From: Sphingomonas sp. Leaf67
GTDB taxonomy: Bacteria > Pseudomonadota > Alphaproteobacteria > Sphingomonadales > Sphingomonadaceae
Direction of reading: 5' to 3'
Assembly (NCBI RefSeq): GCF_001421965.1
Contig: NZ_LMLP01000020.1
Location: 173-64,172 of the forward strand
DNA length: 64,000 nucleotides
Position 1 is the first letter of the stretch. Each line of letters starts with the position of its first letter. Both the position numbers and the translations under genes were made by a program. Of this stretch, positions 43,940 through 53,307 are shown piece after piece. Below the pieces are notes generated by a model. That model saw nothing but the letters and a program-made list of their open reading frames with translations. It did not search any database and had not been told where the DNA came from.

Positions 43940-45430
43940 TCATTTCAACCGCGTCAGCACCGCGCCATGTTGCGGCAGGGTCGCGACCGCCGCCGCCGTG
44001 GCGCTGCGCATCTGGCGGATCGCGGGGAGCAGGCGTTCCTCGTCGAGCGCATCGGCGACGGGATCGTACCCGACCGGTTCGATCCCCTGCCCCAGCAGCA
44101 CCGCGACCCAGCTGGGCGTCGCGAACAATTCGTCCTCGTAGCGGAAGATGCGGCCCTTTTGCCGGAACAGCTCGATCTTGCGGGTCAGGCTGTCGGGGAC
44201 GTCCATGGTGCGGACATGGTTCCAGAAGGGGGAATCGTCGCGCGCGGTCGCATGATAATGGAGGATGATGAAATCACGGATCGTCCGGTAATTGTCGGCC
44301 ATCTGCCGGTTATATTCGTCGCGCTCGACGGCCGAAAAGCCGCGATCGGGGAACAGCGCGAACAGTTTCGATATGCCCTGCTGGATCAAGTGGATGCTGG
44401 TCGATTCGAGCGGTTCGAGGAACCCGCCCGACAGGCCGATCGCGACGACGTTGCCCGCCCACATCGCATCGCGCCGACCGGCGGTGAACGACAGGCGACG
44501 CGGGGTCGCGGTGGGCGCAGCGTCGAGGCGGCTTAGCAGCAGCGCCTCCGCCGCATCGTCGTCCATGTAGCGGCTGGCATAGACCACGCCGTTGCCGGTG
44601 CGATGCTGCAACGGGATGCGCCATTGCCAGCCGGCGGTATGCGCGGTGGCGCGGGTATAGGGCAGTACCGGTTCGGTACGTTCGGTCGGCACGGCGATGG
44701 CACGGTCACACGGCAGCCAGTGCGACCAGTCCTCGAAACCCACCCCCATCGCCTCGCCCAGCAACAGGCTGCGAAAGCCCGAGCAGTCGATGAACAAATC
44801 GCCCTCGACCCGGCGGCCATCGTCGAGGCGGACGGCGGCGACATGGCCGTCGTCGTGATGCTCGACGGCGACGATGCGCCCTTCGATGCGGGCGACGCCG
44901 TCCGCTTCGGCGCGGCGGCGCAGGAACCGGGCATAGAGGGTGGCGTCGATATGATAGGCATGGGCGATGCCCGACAGCGGCGATCGCGGGTCGGGATGCG
45001 GCGGGCCGAACGCGTTGGCGCGCGCGGCGACGGTCGCCGGCGAATAATCGCCGATCGGGCCGATGCCGTCCTGCCCCTTCAGTTTTGCCCAGAGCTGATG
45101 GAAATTGACGCCCTCGATATCGCGCCCGAAATTGCCGAAGGGGTGGAAATACCGGCTATCGGCGGTGTGCCAGCCGGTGAACTCGATGCCGAGTTTGAAG
45201 CTGCCGCGCGTTTCGCGCAGGAACTCGACTTCGTCGATGCCGAGCAGCTTGTTGAAGTTCAGGATCGACGGAATCGTCGCCTCGCCCACGCCGACCGTGC
45301 CGATCGCGTCGGATTCTACCAGCGTGATACGCCGCTGGCCATCGTCGAGATAGCGGCCGGCGGCGGCGGCGGTCATCCAGCCGGCGGTGCCGCCGCCGAT
45401 GATGACGACAGTGCGGATCGGATCGGTCAT
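43940..45430 (-). CDS. flavin-dependent tryptophan-halogenase family protein (third gene of the operon)
   Basis: 496 residues. All hallmarks of FADH2-dependent halogenases are present: FAD loop IIGGGTAGWMTA at residues 11-20, catalytic Lys79 in FKLGIEF (same position as in PrnA), GWQWRIPL (WxWxIP motif) and the FLEPLESTSI segment with the active-site Glu. Enzymes of this class make hypohalous acid and halogenate indoles or larger aromatic substrates. The start ATG overlaps the preceding gene by ATGA. Its real substrate is unknown; homologues near TonB receptors have been found to prefer bromide and free indole in related genera. Confidence 0.92.
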   Translation of the reverse strand: MTDPIRTVVIIGGGTAGWMTAAAAGRYLDDGQRRITLVESDAIGTVGVGEATIPSILNFNKLLGIDEVEFLRETRGSFKLGIEFTGWHTADSRYFHPFGNFGRDIEGVNFHQLWAKLKGQDGIGPIGDYSPATVAARANAFGPPHPDPRSPLSGIAHAYHIDATLYARFLRRRAEADGVARIEGRIVAVEHHDDGHVAAVRLDDGRRVEGDLFIDCSGFRSLLLGEAMGVGFEDWSHWLPCDRAIAVPTERTEPVLPYTRATAHTAGWQWRIPLQHRTGNGVVYASRYMDDDAAEALLLSRLDAAPTATPRRLSFTAGRRDAMWAGNVVAIGLSGGFLEPLESTSIHLIQQGISKLFALFPDRGFSAVERDEYNRQMADNYRTIRDFIILHYHATARDDSPFWNHVRTMDVPDSLTRKIELFRQKGRIFRYEDELFATPSWVAVLLGQGIEPVGYDPVADALDEERLLPAIRQMRSATAAAVATLPQHGAVLTRLK

Positions 45431-46737
45431 GATGGAAACTCCAGCGCGGCAAGGCGCGTGGCAAGCGTGTCGATCGCGCGGGCGGCTTCGGCGGGCGAAA
45501 GCGACAGCGCAACCGGATCGGGTCGTTCGGGGCGTATCCCCTGCCCCAACAGCACGGCAAGCCATGCGTCGCGCGACACGGTTTCCTCGTCGTCGGTGAC
45601 GATCTGGCCGCGACGGGCGAACTGCGTGAGCAGGCGGTCGAGCGAGGCCGGGCGGGCAAGGCGGTCGAGACGGTGCCAGAAGGGGCCGGTGGTGCGGCCG
45701 CCGCCATGATAATGCGCGGCAAGGAAATCGCGCAACCGGTCGGCCCGTTCGCCGGCGCGCCGGTTGATTTCGGCGACGAGCAGCGGCTCGGGGTCGCGGG
45801 CGGGCATCAGCTCGCGGATCAGCGCCAATTGGGTCAGCGCGAGGGTGAAGCCCATCCGGCCGAGCGGCCCCGGCTGGACCGCGGCATCGCCGATGGCGAG
45901 CACCTTGCCATCGAACGGCGCGATCAGCCGCCCCGGCGCGATCGCGATGCCGTCGCCGCCATTGCCGGCGGTCACCGTCGCACCGGGCCAATCGGCGGTC
46001 CAGCCGGTCGGGGTAGCGCGATACCGGTCGATCGGACCGGGATCGGCGACCGGTGGCGACACCGTCATACGGGTGGCCGGGAGCGTCGCTGCCCAGTCCT
46101 CGAACGGTGCAGCGCGGGTCAGCAGGCGCGACGGGCCGCTGGCGTCGACGAACAGATCGGCGGCGATCTGCGTGCCGTCGTGCAGCCCCAGCCGGTCGCC
46201 GTCGAACGCCGCGAACGCGGCGACCGGACGCACGCCGGCCTGACCGGCGATGCTGCCCAGCACCTGCGCGAACCGGCCGGGGTCGATCTGCAATGCCGGC
46301 TCGATACGCGGATCGACGATACCGGCGCTCGCGGCAACGCAGGCGGGAATAAGTTCATGGAAACGGCGTTTTCCCCCCGCCCGCAACCAAACGCCCTGCA
46401 ACCGTCCTTCGGGAAGGGTCGCGGCACTGTCTTCCCCGACCATCCACGCGCCGCCATCGCGACTCCACGCATCGAACCGGGTAGCGAGGCGCGGACGGGC
46501 GATGCCCTTTGCCAGCAGCCGTTCGGGCGGCAGACCGAGCGTCGCGAGCAGATCATGGGTAGCGGGCAGCGCGATCGGGAAGCGGTCGGCCAGCGCGTCG
46601 GGGGTGACGGGTGCGGGCACGAGCATGATCATGGCACCGGGAAGCGCCTGGGCAAAGGCGACCGCGGCGATCAGCGCGACGGGACCGCCCCCGACGACCG
46701 CGACCGACCGCAGCGGCTGGCGAGCATTGCCGGTCAC
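45427..46737 (-). CDS. degenerate flavin-halogenase-like protein (middle gene of the operon)
   Basis: 436 residues. It aligns with its neighbours at the FAD loop (AVVGGGPVALIAAVAF), at ADLFVDASGPSRLL, and at RLRDFLAAHYHGGGRTTGPF near the C terminus. It lacks the GGxTAGW Trp, the KLGIEF catalytic lysine, the WxWxIP motif and the PLES glutamate (LGRMGFTLALTQLALI instead). It probably still binds FAD but cannot halogenate in the known way. The GTG start and the TGA stop both overlap the adjacent genes by four bases, so it is tightly co-translated. It may be a structural partner, reductase-like helper or decayed copy. Confidence 0.85.
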   Translation of the reverse strand: MTGNARQPLRSVAVVGGGPVALIAAVAFAQALPGAMIMLVPAPVTPDALADRFPIALPATHDLLATLGLPPERLLAKGIARPRLATRFDAWSRDGGAWMVGEDSAATLPEGRLQGVWLRAGGKRRFHELIPACVAASAGIVDPRIEPALQIDPGRFAQVLGSIAGQAGVRPVAAFAAFDGDRLGLHDGTQIAADLFVDASGPSRLLTRAAPFEDWAATLPATRMTVSPPVADPGPIDRYRATPTGWTADWPGATVTAGNGGDGIAIAPGRLIAPFDGKVLAIGDAAVQPGPLGRMGFTLALTQLALIRELMPARDPEPLLVAEINRRAGERADRLRDFLAAHYHGGGRTTGPFWHRLDRLARPASLDRLLTQFARRGQIVTDDEETVSRDAWLAVLLGQGIRPERPDPVALSLSPAEAARAIDTLATRLAALEFPS

Positions 46738-48224
46738 AGGCCGAGTGCCGCGTCATGGCCGGGCATCGCCCTGACCCGGTCGGCGATCGCCTGCGCCAGC
46801 GAACCGAGCGCCCGGTCGAGGCCGGCCGCGTCGGGCTGGTCGGCGCGCGGGTCCCATCCGGTGGGCACGACCCGCTGACCAAGGTACACCGCGACCCAGC
46901 TGGGTTCGAGAAACAGGCCATGGCCATAGCGGGCGACCTGCGCACTGCCGCGCCACAAGGCGAGCTTGTCGGCCAGCGTGTCGGGGATCGTCATCGTGCG
47001 CACATGATTCCAGAAGGGGGAATCGGCGCGATCGGTCGCATGATAGTGCAGGATCAGGAAGTCGCGGATGCGGTCATATTCGGCATCGATCGCGGTGTTG
47101 AAGCCGTCGCGATCGGCCTGCGCGACACGGGTGTCGGGGAAATGTTCGATCAGCGACGTGATCGCCGCCTGCACCAGATAGATGCTCGTCGATTCGAGCG
47201 GTTCCAGAAAGCCCGAGGCGAGGCCCACCGCAACGACATTGCCGGCCCAGCTGCGCCGCCGCCGTCCGGCCCCGAACCGCAACGGGCGCGGGTCGGCGAG
47301 CGGTTCGCCGTCGAGACCCGCGAGCAGCGCGGCGGTGGCTTCGTCGTCGCTGCAGTATGCACTGGTATAGACATAGCCGTTGCCGACCCGGTGGCGCAGC
47401 GGAATGCGCCAGCGCCATCCGGCCGGCATGGCGGTTGCCCGCGTATAGGGTTCGATCGTACCGGGCGGGCTGGCGCACGGAACCGCGACCGCGCGGTCGC
47501 AGGGCAACCAGTGCGACCAGTCCTCCCACGGCTCCGCCAGCGTTTCGCCGAGCAGCAGCGAACGAAAGCCCGAACAGTCGACGAACAGGTCCCCCCCGAT
47601 CCGGCGACCATCGTCCATCTCGACCGCGGCGACGCTATCGCCATGGCGGTCGGCACGGACGATCCGGCCCTCGATCCGGGTCACCCCGCGCGCCTCGGCC
47701 CAGTCGCGCAGGAACGGCGCGAAGCGGGTCGCATCGAATTGATAGGCATAGCCGAACGACGTCGTCGGATCGCCCGGATCGCTGCCGGGGCGTTCGAAGC
47801 GGCGGCGTTCGGCGGCGACCACGCCGGCCGAAAAGGCACCGATCGGCGGAACCGCGCCGGCCCGGTCACGCCGCAACCAGTAATGGTGAAAGGCGACCCC
47901 GGCGAGCGGGCGGCCATAGGTACCGAACGGATGGATATAGCGGTCGCCGATCCGGCCGAAGTCGCGAAACTCGATGCCGAGCTTGTAGGTCGCGTCGGTC
48001 GCGGCCATGAACGCACGCTCGTCGATGCCCAGCCGTTCGAGGTAGAGGCGCAGGTGCGGCAGGGTCGCTTCGCCGACCCCGACGATGCCGATCGCTTCTG
48101 ATTCGATCAGCGTCACGTCGCACGCCGCCGGAAGCAGGCCGACGAGTCCGGCAGCGGTCATCCATCCGGCGGTGCCACCACCGACGACGACGACCCGAAC
48201 CTTGCGCCTCTCGCCATTTTTCAT
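46734..48224 (-). CDS. flavin-dependent tryptophan-halogenase family protein (first gene of the operon)
   Basis: 496 residues. FAD loop VVGGGTAGWMTAAG (residues 14-27), catalytic Lys81 in YKLGIEF, GWRWRIPLRHR (WxWxIP) and SGFLEPLESTSIYL are intact, so an active FADH2-dependent halogenase is expected. ATG 48224 has GGAGC upstream and gives the normal N terminus. It is divergent from the 1106-residue TonB receptor with 184 bases between, a pairing widespread in Caulobacter, Sphingomonas and Xanthomonas. No flavin reductase gene is adjacent. Confidence 0.93.
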   Translation of the reverse strand: MKNGERRKVRVVVVGGGTAGWMTAAGLVGLLPAACDVTLIESEAIGIVGVGEATLPHLRLYLERLGIDERAFMAATDATYKLGIEFRDFGRIGDRYIHPFGTYGRPLAGVAFHHYWLRRDRAGAVPPIGAFSAGVVAAERRRFERPGSDPGDPTTSFGYAYQFDATRFAPFLRDWAEARGVTRIEGRIVRADRHGDSVAAVEMDDGRRIGGDLFVDCSGFRSLLLGETLAEPWEDWSHWLPCDRAVAVPCASPPGTIEPYTRATAMPAGWRWRIPLRHRVGNGYVYTSAYCSDDEATAALLAGLDGEPLADPRPLRFGAGRRRRSWAGNVVAVGLASGFLEPLESTSIYLVQAAITSLIEHFPDTRVAQADRDGFNTAIDAEYDRIRDFLILHYHATDRADSPFWNHVRTMTIPDTLADKLALWRGSAQVARYGHGLFLEPSWVAVYLGQRVVPTGWDPRADQPDAAGLDRALGSLAQAIADRVRAMPGHDAALGL

Positions 48225-48408
48225 GCCGCTCCGTCCCACAAGTGTCGCCGTAGTGCCACAGTGGATTGCCGATCAGCCTTAATTAAAGCAACTTGCAATA
48301 TTTCTGTTGTGTTGCCGAATTGAGGTAACTAGCGAGAGAAATCGTTCGTCGTCATCGAGCGCATAAGGTTGAGTCCCGCCAATGGGACGTCCGGGGAGAG
48401 GAAGCGTG

Positions 48409-51400
48409 ATGGGGAAGCAATTCGCCATGAATGGTTTGAATACGCGCAAGCGGCTGGGCACGACGGCGTCGTTGCTGGCGCTGACGGTCGCGGTGCAGCT
48501 GGCAGCGACGGGCGCGATGGCGCAGACGACGGTTGCGCCGGCATCACGCGACGACCAGTCCACGCCGCAGACGGACACGCCGCAGACCGACAATTCGGTT
48601 CCGGCGGGCGCAGGCGCTGGCAAGCGTCCGGTTTCGGGCAGCATGTCGATCGAAAATCAGGCCGCTCCCGAGCAGTCGAACGTCACGGTAGCGGACGTTC
48701 AGACCCCGGCGGCCGATCAGTCGGGCGGCGATGACATCGTTGTCACCGGCCTGCGCCAGTCGCTGGCGAACGCGCAGTCGATCAAGCGCAACGCTGACAC
48801 CGTTGTCGATGCGATCACCGCCGAGGATATCGGCGCGCTTCCCGACCGGTCGGTCAACGAAGCGCTACAGCGCGTACCGGGCGTCGCGATCACCCGCTTC
48901 GCCGCGGCGACCGACACCGCGCACTTCTCCGTCGAAGGGTCGGGCGTTACCATCCGCGGCCTTTCCTATGTTCGTGGCGAGTTCAACGGCCGCGACAGCT
49001 TCGGCGTCAGCGGCGGTCGCGAGATCGGCTTCAACGACGTGCCGACCGAGCTGGTCGGGTCGGTCGAGGTGTACAAGAACCTGACCGCCGACATGATCGA
49101 AGGCGGCATCTCGGGCTCGGTCAACATCAACACCCGCAAGCCGTTCGATACCAAGGAAACGCTGATCTACCTGTCGGGTAGCGTCAACTATGGCGACTAT
49201 AACGGTCGCAGCGAGCCGGCGGTGGTCGGTCTGTTCTCGAAGCAGTGGGACATCCCGAGCGGCGGCCGGTTCGGCATCATGGCCAGCGGCAGCTACAATC
49301 GCCAGCGCAGCCGGTCGGACTCGGTATTCTATTCGTCGTTCCTGCCGCGCTTCAACGACGATACCGACGGCAACGGTGTACAGAACGGTACGGAAGGCCG
49401 CATCCTGAACCCGGGTACGCCGTATCAGTCGACGCTGTGGGACCGCTATCCGGTGCCGGCGGGTCGCGACTCCGTGTACGTGCCGCTGGGCGCGGGCATG
49501 CGCATGCAGGAATTCGACCGCAAGCGCGTCGGCTATTCAGGCGCTGCGCAGTATGAGAACGCTTCGCGCAGCCTGTTGGTCACCGCGCAGTTCCTGCGCG
49601 CCGAATCGTCGCAGAGCTGGCTCGACCGCACCGTCGAACCCAACGTCTATTACGGCGACGCGAACCAGATCTTCCCGCAGGGCTATAACTCGTTCGCGCC
49701 GGTGGCCGGACAGACCTTCAGTCAGCCGACCTATAACGACGACGGCCTGTTCACCAGCGGGACGCTGATCAAGCAGTTCGGCGGTCAGTACACGACGCTC
49801 GGCAACCGCTATTTCCAGACCGACGGGTTCACGCAGGACCAGTCGCTGAACGTCAAGTGGGACCCGACCGACCGCCTGCACCTGAACTTCGACGGGCAGT
49901 ATGTCTATTCGAAGGCGCGCGATTCGGACGACGTGGTCGAACTGGCGACCTTTAGCGGCGTCAGCATCGACGGCCGCGGCAACGTGCCGCAGATCACGCT
50001 GGTCCCGCCGGGCAACCAGGCGATCGGCCCGTATTTCGCCAGCCAGACCAACACCTTCATCCGCGACGCGATGAACAACCGCACGCACAGCGACGGTGAC
50101 GAATGGGCGTTCCGCGCCGATGCGCAATATGATGTGTCGGACGACTCGTTCCTGCGCAAGGTTCGCGTCGGTGGCCGCTACACCACCCGCGACCAGACGG
50201 TGAAGGCGAACGACTACAACAACTGGGGCGCGGTGTCGGACACCTGGACCTCGGGCCTTGCCACCGTCGATCGCTATCGCGACAGCATGACGCCGGTCAA
50301 TTTCGCCGACTTCTATCGCGGTGAAGCGGTCCAGCCGCCGGTGGTGTGGGGTATTCAGGACGGCGTCCTGACCAACCACGACGCACTCACCGCGCTGCTG
50401 CGCACCGCCACCCGCCAGGGCGGCGGCGGCTATACTCCGCTGGAGGATCGCGGCACCGACCTGATCGACGGCTTCTTCCGGCCGAGCGAGGTCTATCGCA
50501 TCACCGAGAAAACCTATTCGGGCTATGCCCGTCTCGACTTCGGCGTCGACAACATTGGCGGCGGCGAGGGCAATGTGTCGGGTAACATCGGCGTGCGCTT
50601 CGTCCACACCGAGGACCAGTCGTTCGGTGGCACCACCTTCCCGAACATTGCCAATACGCTGGGCGGTTTCCCGACCGTAGCCGCGTTCTGCGCCAGCCCG
50701 AACACCAACAACCAGGTTCGCCCGATCTGTACGGTGTCCGCGGCCCAGCAGGCGGCGATCGTTGCCTTCTCGAACAGCGGCAACGCCTCCGACGTCGCCA
50801 CCCAGTCCTTTGACAAGTGGCTGCCAAGCCTGAACATCAAGTTCCAGCCCAATTCGCAGCTCTTGTTCCGCCTCGCGGCATCGAAGGCGATCTCGCGGCC
50901 GGGCTTTACCGACCTGCGCAACTTCGTCGGGCTCAACCCGTCGTCGGCGAACACGACCGGCATCTACGGCTTCAGCGCCAATTCGCGGAATCCGTTCCTG
51001 AAGCCGATCGACGCCAAGCAGGTCGATCTGACCGCCGAATGGTATTTCGCCAAGGTGGGCTCGCTCACCGCGGCGGTGTTCTACAAGCAGTTGTCGAACA
51101 TCGTTCTCGACAATTTCGGGTATAGCCGCAGCTTTACGAACAACGGTCAGACCTTTGCTGCGACGATCAACGGCCCGGTCAACGTGCCCGGCAATGCCGA
51201 CATCAAGGGTGCGGAGCTGTCGTATCAGCAGACCTACGACTTCCTGCCGGGCGCGCTGCGCGGACTGGGGTCGCAGGCTACTTTCACCTTTATCGATGCA
51301 GGCAAGATCCCGAACGCGGTGCCGGACAACCGGCCCGAGGACGGCAACCGTCCGCCGCTCGACGTCGCGGGGCTGTACGACAACCTGCCGCTGTCGCAGC

Positions 51401-51729
51401 TGTCGAAGTACAACTTCAACGTCTCGGCCTTCTACGATCTGGCCGGTGTCTATGCTCGTGTCGCGTATAGCTGGCGGTCGAAGTATCTGCTGACCAACCG
51501 CGACTGCTGCTTCCCGTTCCTGCCGGTCTATGCGCTGGCGACCGGGCAGATGGACGCATCGCTGTTCTACACGGTCAATCCGCAGTTCAAGATCGGCGTC
51601 CAGGTCCAGAACCTGCTCGATGCGACCACGCGGACCACGTTCGTACTGAACGACGAAGGTCAAGAAGCACCGCGTTCGTACTTCAAGAGCGATCGTCAGT
51701 TCCAGGTGAGTGTTCGCCTGACGCTCTGA
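48409..51729 (+). CDS. TonB-dependent receptor, Xanthomonas/Caulobacter type
   Basis: 1106 residues. Long signal peptide (MGKQFAMNGLNTRKRLGTTA, then a hydrophobic core) cut after GAMA, a Gln/Thr/Pro-rich N-terminal extension to ~100, then the typical TonB box and plug start DDIVVTGLRQSLANAQSIKR with DTVVDAITAEDIGALPDRSV, which defines this subfamily. The rest is the outer-membrane barrel. The family imports large substrates such as glycans. ATG 48409 follows GGAGAGGAAG. A small hairpin (GTCCC-GCCAAT-GGGAC, 48373-48388) lies in the leader. A strong terminator follows. Confidence 0.94.
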   Translation: MGKQFAMNGLNTRKRLGTTASLLALTVAVQLAATGAMAQTTVAPASRDDQSTPQTDTPQTDNSVPAGAGAGKRPVSGSMSIENQAAPEQSNVTVADVQTPAADQSGGDDIVVTGLRQSLANAQSIKRNADTVVDAITAEDIGALPDRSVNEALQRVPGVAITRFAAATDTAHFSVEGSGVTIRGLSYVRGEFNGRDSFGVSGGREIGFNDVPTELVGSVEVYKNLTADMIEGGISGSVNINTRKPFDTKETLIYLSGSVNYGDYNGRSEPAVVGLFSKQWDIPSGGRFGIMASGSYNRQRSRSDSVFYSSFLPRFNDDTDGNGVQNGTEGRILNPGTPYQSTLWDRYPVPAGRDSVYVPLGAGMRMQEFDRKRVGYSGAAQYENASRSLLVTAQFLRAESSQSWLDRTVEPNVYYGDANQIFPQGYNSFAPVAGQTFSQPTYNDDGLFTSGTLIKQFGGQYTTLGNRYFQTDGFTQDQSLNVKWDPTDRLHLNFDGQYVYSKARDSDDVVELATFSGVSIDGRGNVPQITLVPPGNQAIGPYFASQTNTFIRDAMNNRTHSDGDEWAFRADAQYDVSDDSFLRKVRVGGRYTTRDQTVKANDYNNWGAVSDTWTSGLATVDRYRDSMTPVNFADFYRGEAVQPPVVWGIQDGVLTNHDALTALLRTATRQGGGGYTPLEDRGTDLIDGFFRPSEVYRITEKTYSGYARLDFGVDNIGGGEGNVSGNIGVRFVHTEDQSFGGTTFPNIANTLGGFPTVAAFCASPNTNNQVRPICTVSAAQQAAIVAFSNSGNASDVATQSFDKWLPSLNIKFQPNSQLLFRLAASKAISRPGFTDLRNFVGLNPSSANTTGIYGFSANSRNPFLKPIDAKQVDLTAEWYFAKVGSLTAAVFYKQLSNIVLDNFGYSRSFTNNGQTFAATINGPVNVPGNADIKGAELSYQQTYDFLPGALRGLGSQATFTFIDAGKIPNAVPDNRPEDGNRPPLDVAGLYDNLPLSQLSKYNFNVSAFYDLAGVYARVAYSWRSKYLLTNRDCCFPFLPVYALATGQMDASLFYTVNPQFKIGVQVQNLLDATTRTTFVLNDEGQEAPRSYFKSDRQFQVSVRLTL

Positions 51730-51751
51730 TCTATCCTTCTCTCCTGAGAAT

Positions 51752-51785
51752 GGGGTCGCGACCTGTGTCGCGGCCCCTTTTTTTT
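51752..51785 (+). terminator. rho-independent terminator of the TonB receptor gene
   Basis: GGGGTCGCGAC (51752-51762) pairs with GTCGCGGCCCC (51767-51777) around a four-base loop, with one G-T pair, followed directly by eight T (51778-51785). It lies 22 bases after the stop codon. Confidence 0.93.
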
Positions 51786-52363
51786 GGGTCGATGATGCGC
51801 GCAGTCGCGGTGCCCAGGACGGATGTGCGGTCCCGTCTGCGTGGACCATTTTCGGGTGCAGCAGCAGCATCGGCATAGGTCACCACGTTGCCCGGCACCG
51901 GCAGTGAAAATCTTCTGTCGCCGGCGCGATGCCGTTTGCCTCGGCTCCGCCCGAGGAGCGGCGTTCTTGCCTCCCGCGCGGACGGCATCAAGGACACGGC
52001 GCACGCATCACGGGCGAGGCGTACCATCAGAGGTTTGGCGAAAGACGTTCGGCGTCATCGGCGACGGCTTCGTCGGGGTGTCGGTGCCAATGCGGCCGGC
52101 AGGCGACGCGATCACCCCCGCCCAATACCCAATGCGCAACGTGTCGCGGCCCTGCGCCGATGCCGGGATGTCCCCCCTCACCCCGTGCGCAAGGTCGGAA
52201 CAGATGGCGGTGCCGTCAGTCCAACGCGAACCGCTCGCCCCACGCGGCAAATCGGCCGTTGGACGATCGTCTCACAGGACCGGCAACTGGATCCGGGGCG
52301 AACGTTGCGCACGGCCAGCCAGCGCGCCGGTACGATGTCGAGCATCGACCTGGGTGTGCCCGT
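51786..52363. other. 578-base region with no recognised gene
   Basis: It lies between the receptor terminator and the 3' end of the tad operon. Several frames are open by chance on both strands, but none gives a plausible protein (arginine- and serine-rich shadows, no ribosome sites). I see no RNA gene or clear repeat. Confidence 0.6.
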
Positions 52364-52789
52364 TCAGGATTTCAGGACGGGATAACAGCCTATCCCATGG
52401 ACCTCGGTCGGCATGGACGGCAGCAGGCCGGCTGCCGGTGAATCGAACCGCGTCGACAACATCACCTTCACCATCCCCGGTGCGGCGTTGCAGACCGTAT
52501 TGGATGTCACGTCTATATCGGCGGCGGTCAACGCCTGCCCGTAGCTTTGCGCGCGAGCGGTGGCGAAGGCGGCGCGGTGTGTCGGTGTGTCGCAATCGGT
52601 GCTGACCGACGTGCAGCGCGCCGTGCTGAACGCGACTTCGGTCAGCGATTGCCGGATCCACAGAAAGCGCGACCCTTCGATGATGCCGAACATCATGCTG
52701 AGGAAAACCGGGGCGAGCAGTGCGAACTCGATGGCGGTGGCGGCACGCCCGTCAGCAGCGAACGTGATGGTTCGGTTACGAACGGTCAT
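52364..52789 (-). CDS. TadE-like pilus assembly protein (distal)
   Basis: 141 residues. The N-terminal TadE segment has a short basic lead, then ATAIEFALLAPVFLSMMFGI, a prepilin-like membrane helix with Glu at the fifth position after the cleavage site. The rest is a small periplasmic domain with two cysteine-containing stretches (ARCTSVSTDCDT). TadE pseudopilins support assembly of Flp/Tad pili. Its ATG overlaps the preceding tadE by ATGA. ATG 52789 is right because upstream frame is non-homologous. Confidence 0.88.
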   Translation of the reverse strand: MTVRNRTITFAADGRAATAIEFALLAPVFLSMMFGIIEGSRFLWIRQSLTEVAFSTARCTSVSTDCDTPTHRAAFATARAQSYGQALTAADIDVTSNTVCNAAPGMVKVMLSTRFDSPAAGLLPSMPTEVHGIGCYPVLKS

Positions 52790-53307
52790 TGCAGCCGAAC
52801 TACGGCCGATTGTTCGAGCGTCGTGTCGCCGAAAAGATCGGCGGGCATGACGGTCGGCCGGTATTGATAGGTGGCCTTCACCTTCAGGTAGTAGCCGGAC
52901 GTGGATACCGCACCCGTCGCGCTGCCCGTGCACGCTTCGCCGCACGTCGCCGTGGCGCGAAAACCACCGGCATCCGTCAGGCAGGCACATTGCCGCGACT
53001 GGTTCACGCACGGTGCGCTGCCGCCATTACAGTCGATGGTGACCCTCAGGTCCGACGCCACAGGCGCGCCCGCGACCGCCGACACCATCGCCGGAAGACT
53101 TGCATAGGGAACGGTGGACGCGTTCGAGAAGCCGTACACCGCGGCCGATGCGACACCCGCGCCCAGATTGCTGCGCTGAATGAAGAACATGCCGAAATCG
53201 AGCGCGGCGAGCAGGATGGCGAACAGGAAGCACGTCAACAGCGCGAATTCGATCGTCGCTACGCCACGCCGATCGCGTCGGATGGAAATTCGCCGCAGGA
53301 TCGTCAC
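52786..53307 (-). CDS. TadE-like pilus assembly protein (proximal)
   Basis: 173 residues. Classical TadE N terminus: RRDRRGVATIEFALLTCFLF with a cleavage site before the hydrophobic helix and the conserved Glu. The C-terminal periplasmic domain has six cysteines (CNGGSAPC, QCACL, ATCGEACTG), suggesting disulfide bonds. It ends YRPTVMPADLFGDTTLEQSA, typical of TadE/TadF. It overlaps both neighbours by four bases. Confidence 0.9.
   Translation of the reverse strand: MTILRRISIRRDRRGVATIEFALLTCFLFAILLAALDFGMFFIQRSNLGAGVASAAVYGFSNASTVPYASLPAMVSAVAGAPVASDLRVTIDCNGGSAPCVNQSRQCACLTDAGGFRATATCGEACTGSATGAVSTSGYYLKVKATYQYRPTVMPADLFGDTTLEQSAVVRLQ

Noticed and set aside
42182..48224. A halogenated natural-product biosynthetic cluster
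   Set aside because: No NRPS, PKS, terpene or RiPP core gene and no flavin reductase is present. The halogenase genes pair with TonB receptors, a pattern known outside such clusters.
51786..52363. A gene between the TonB receptor and the tad operon
   Set aside because: Open frames on both strands lack ribosome sites and recognisable domains and read as random translation of GC-rich DNA.
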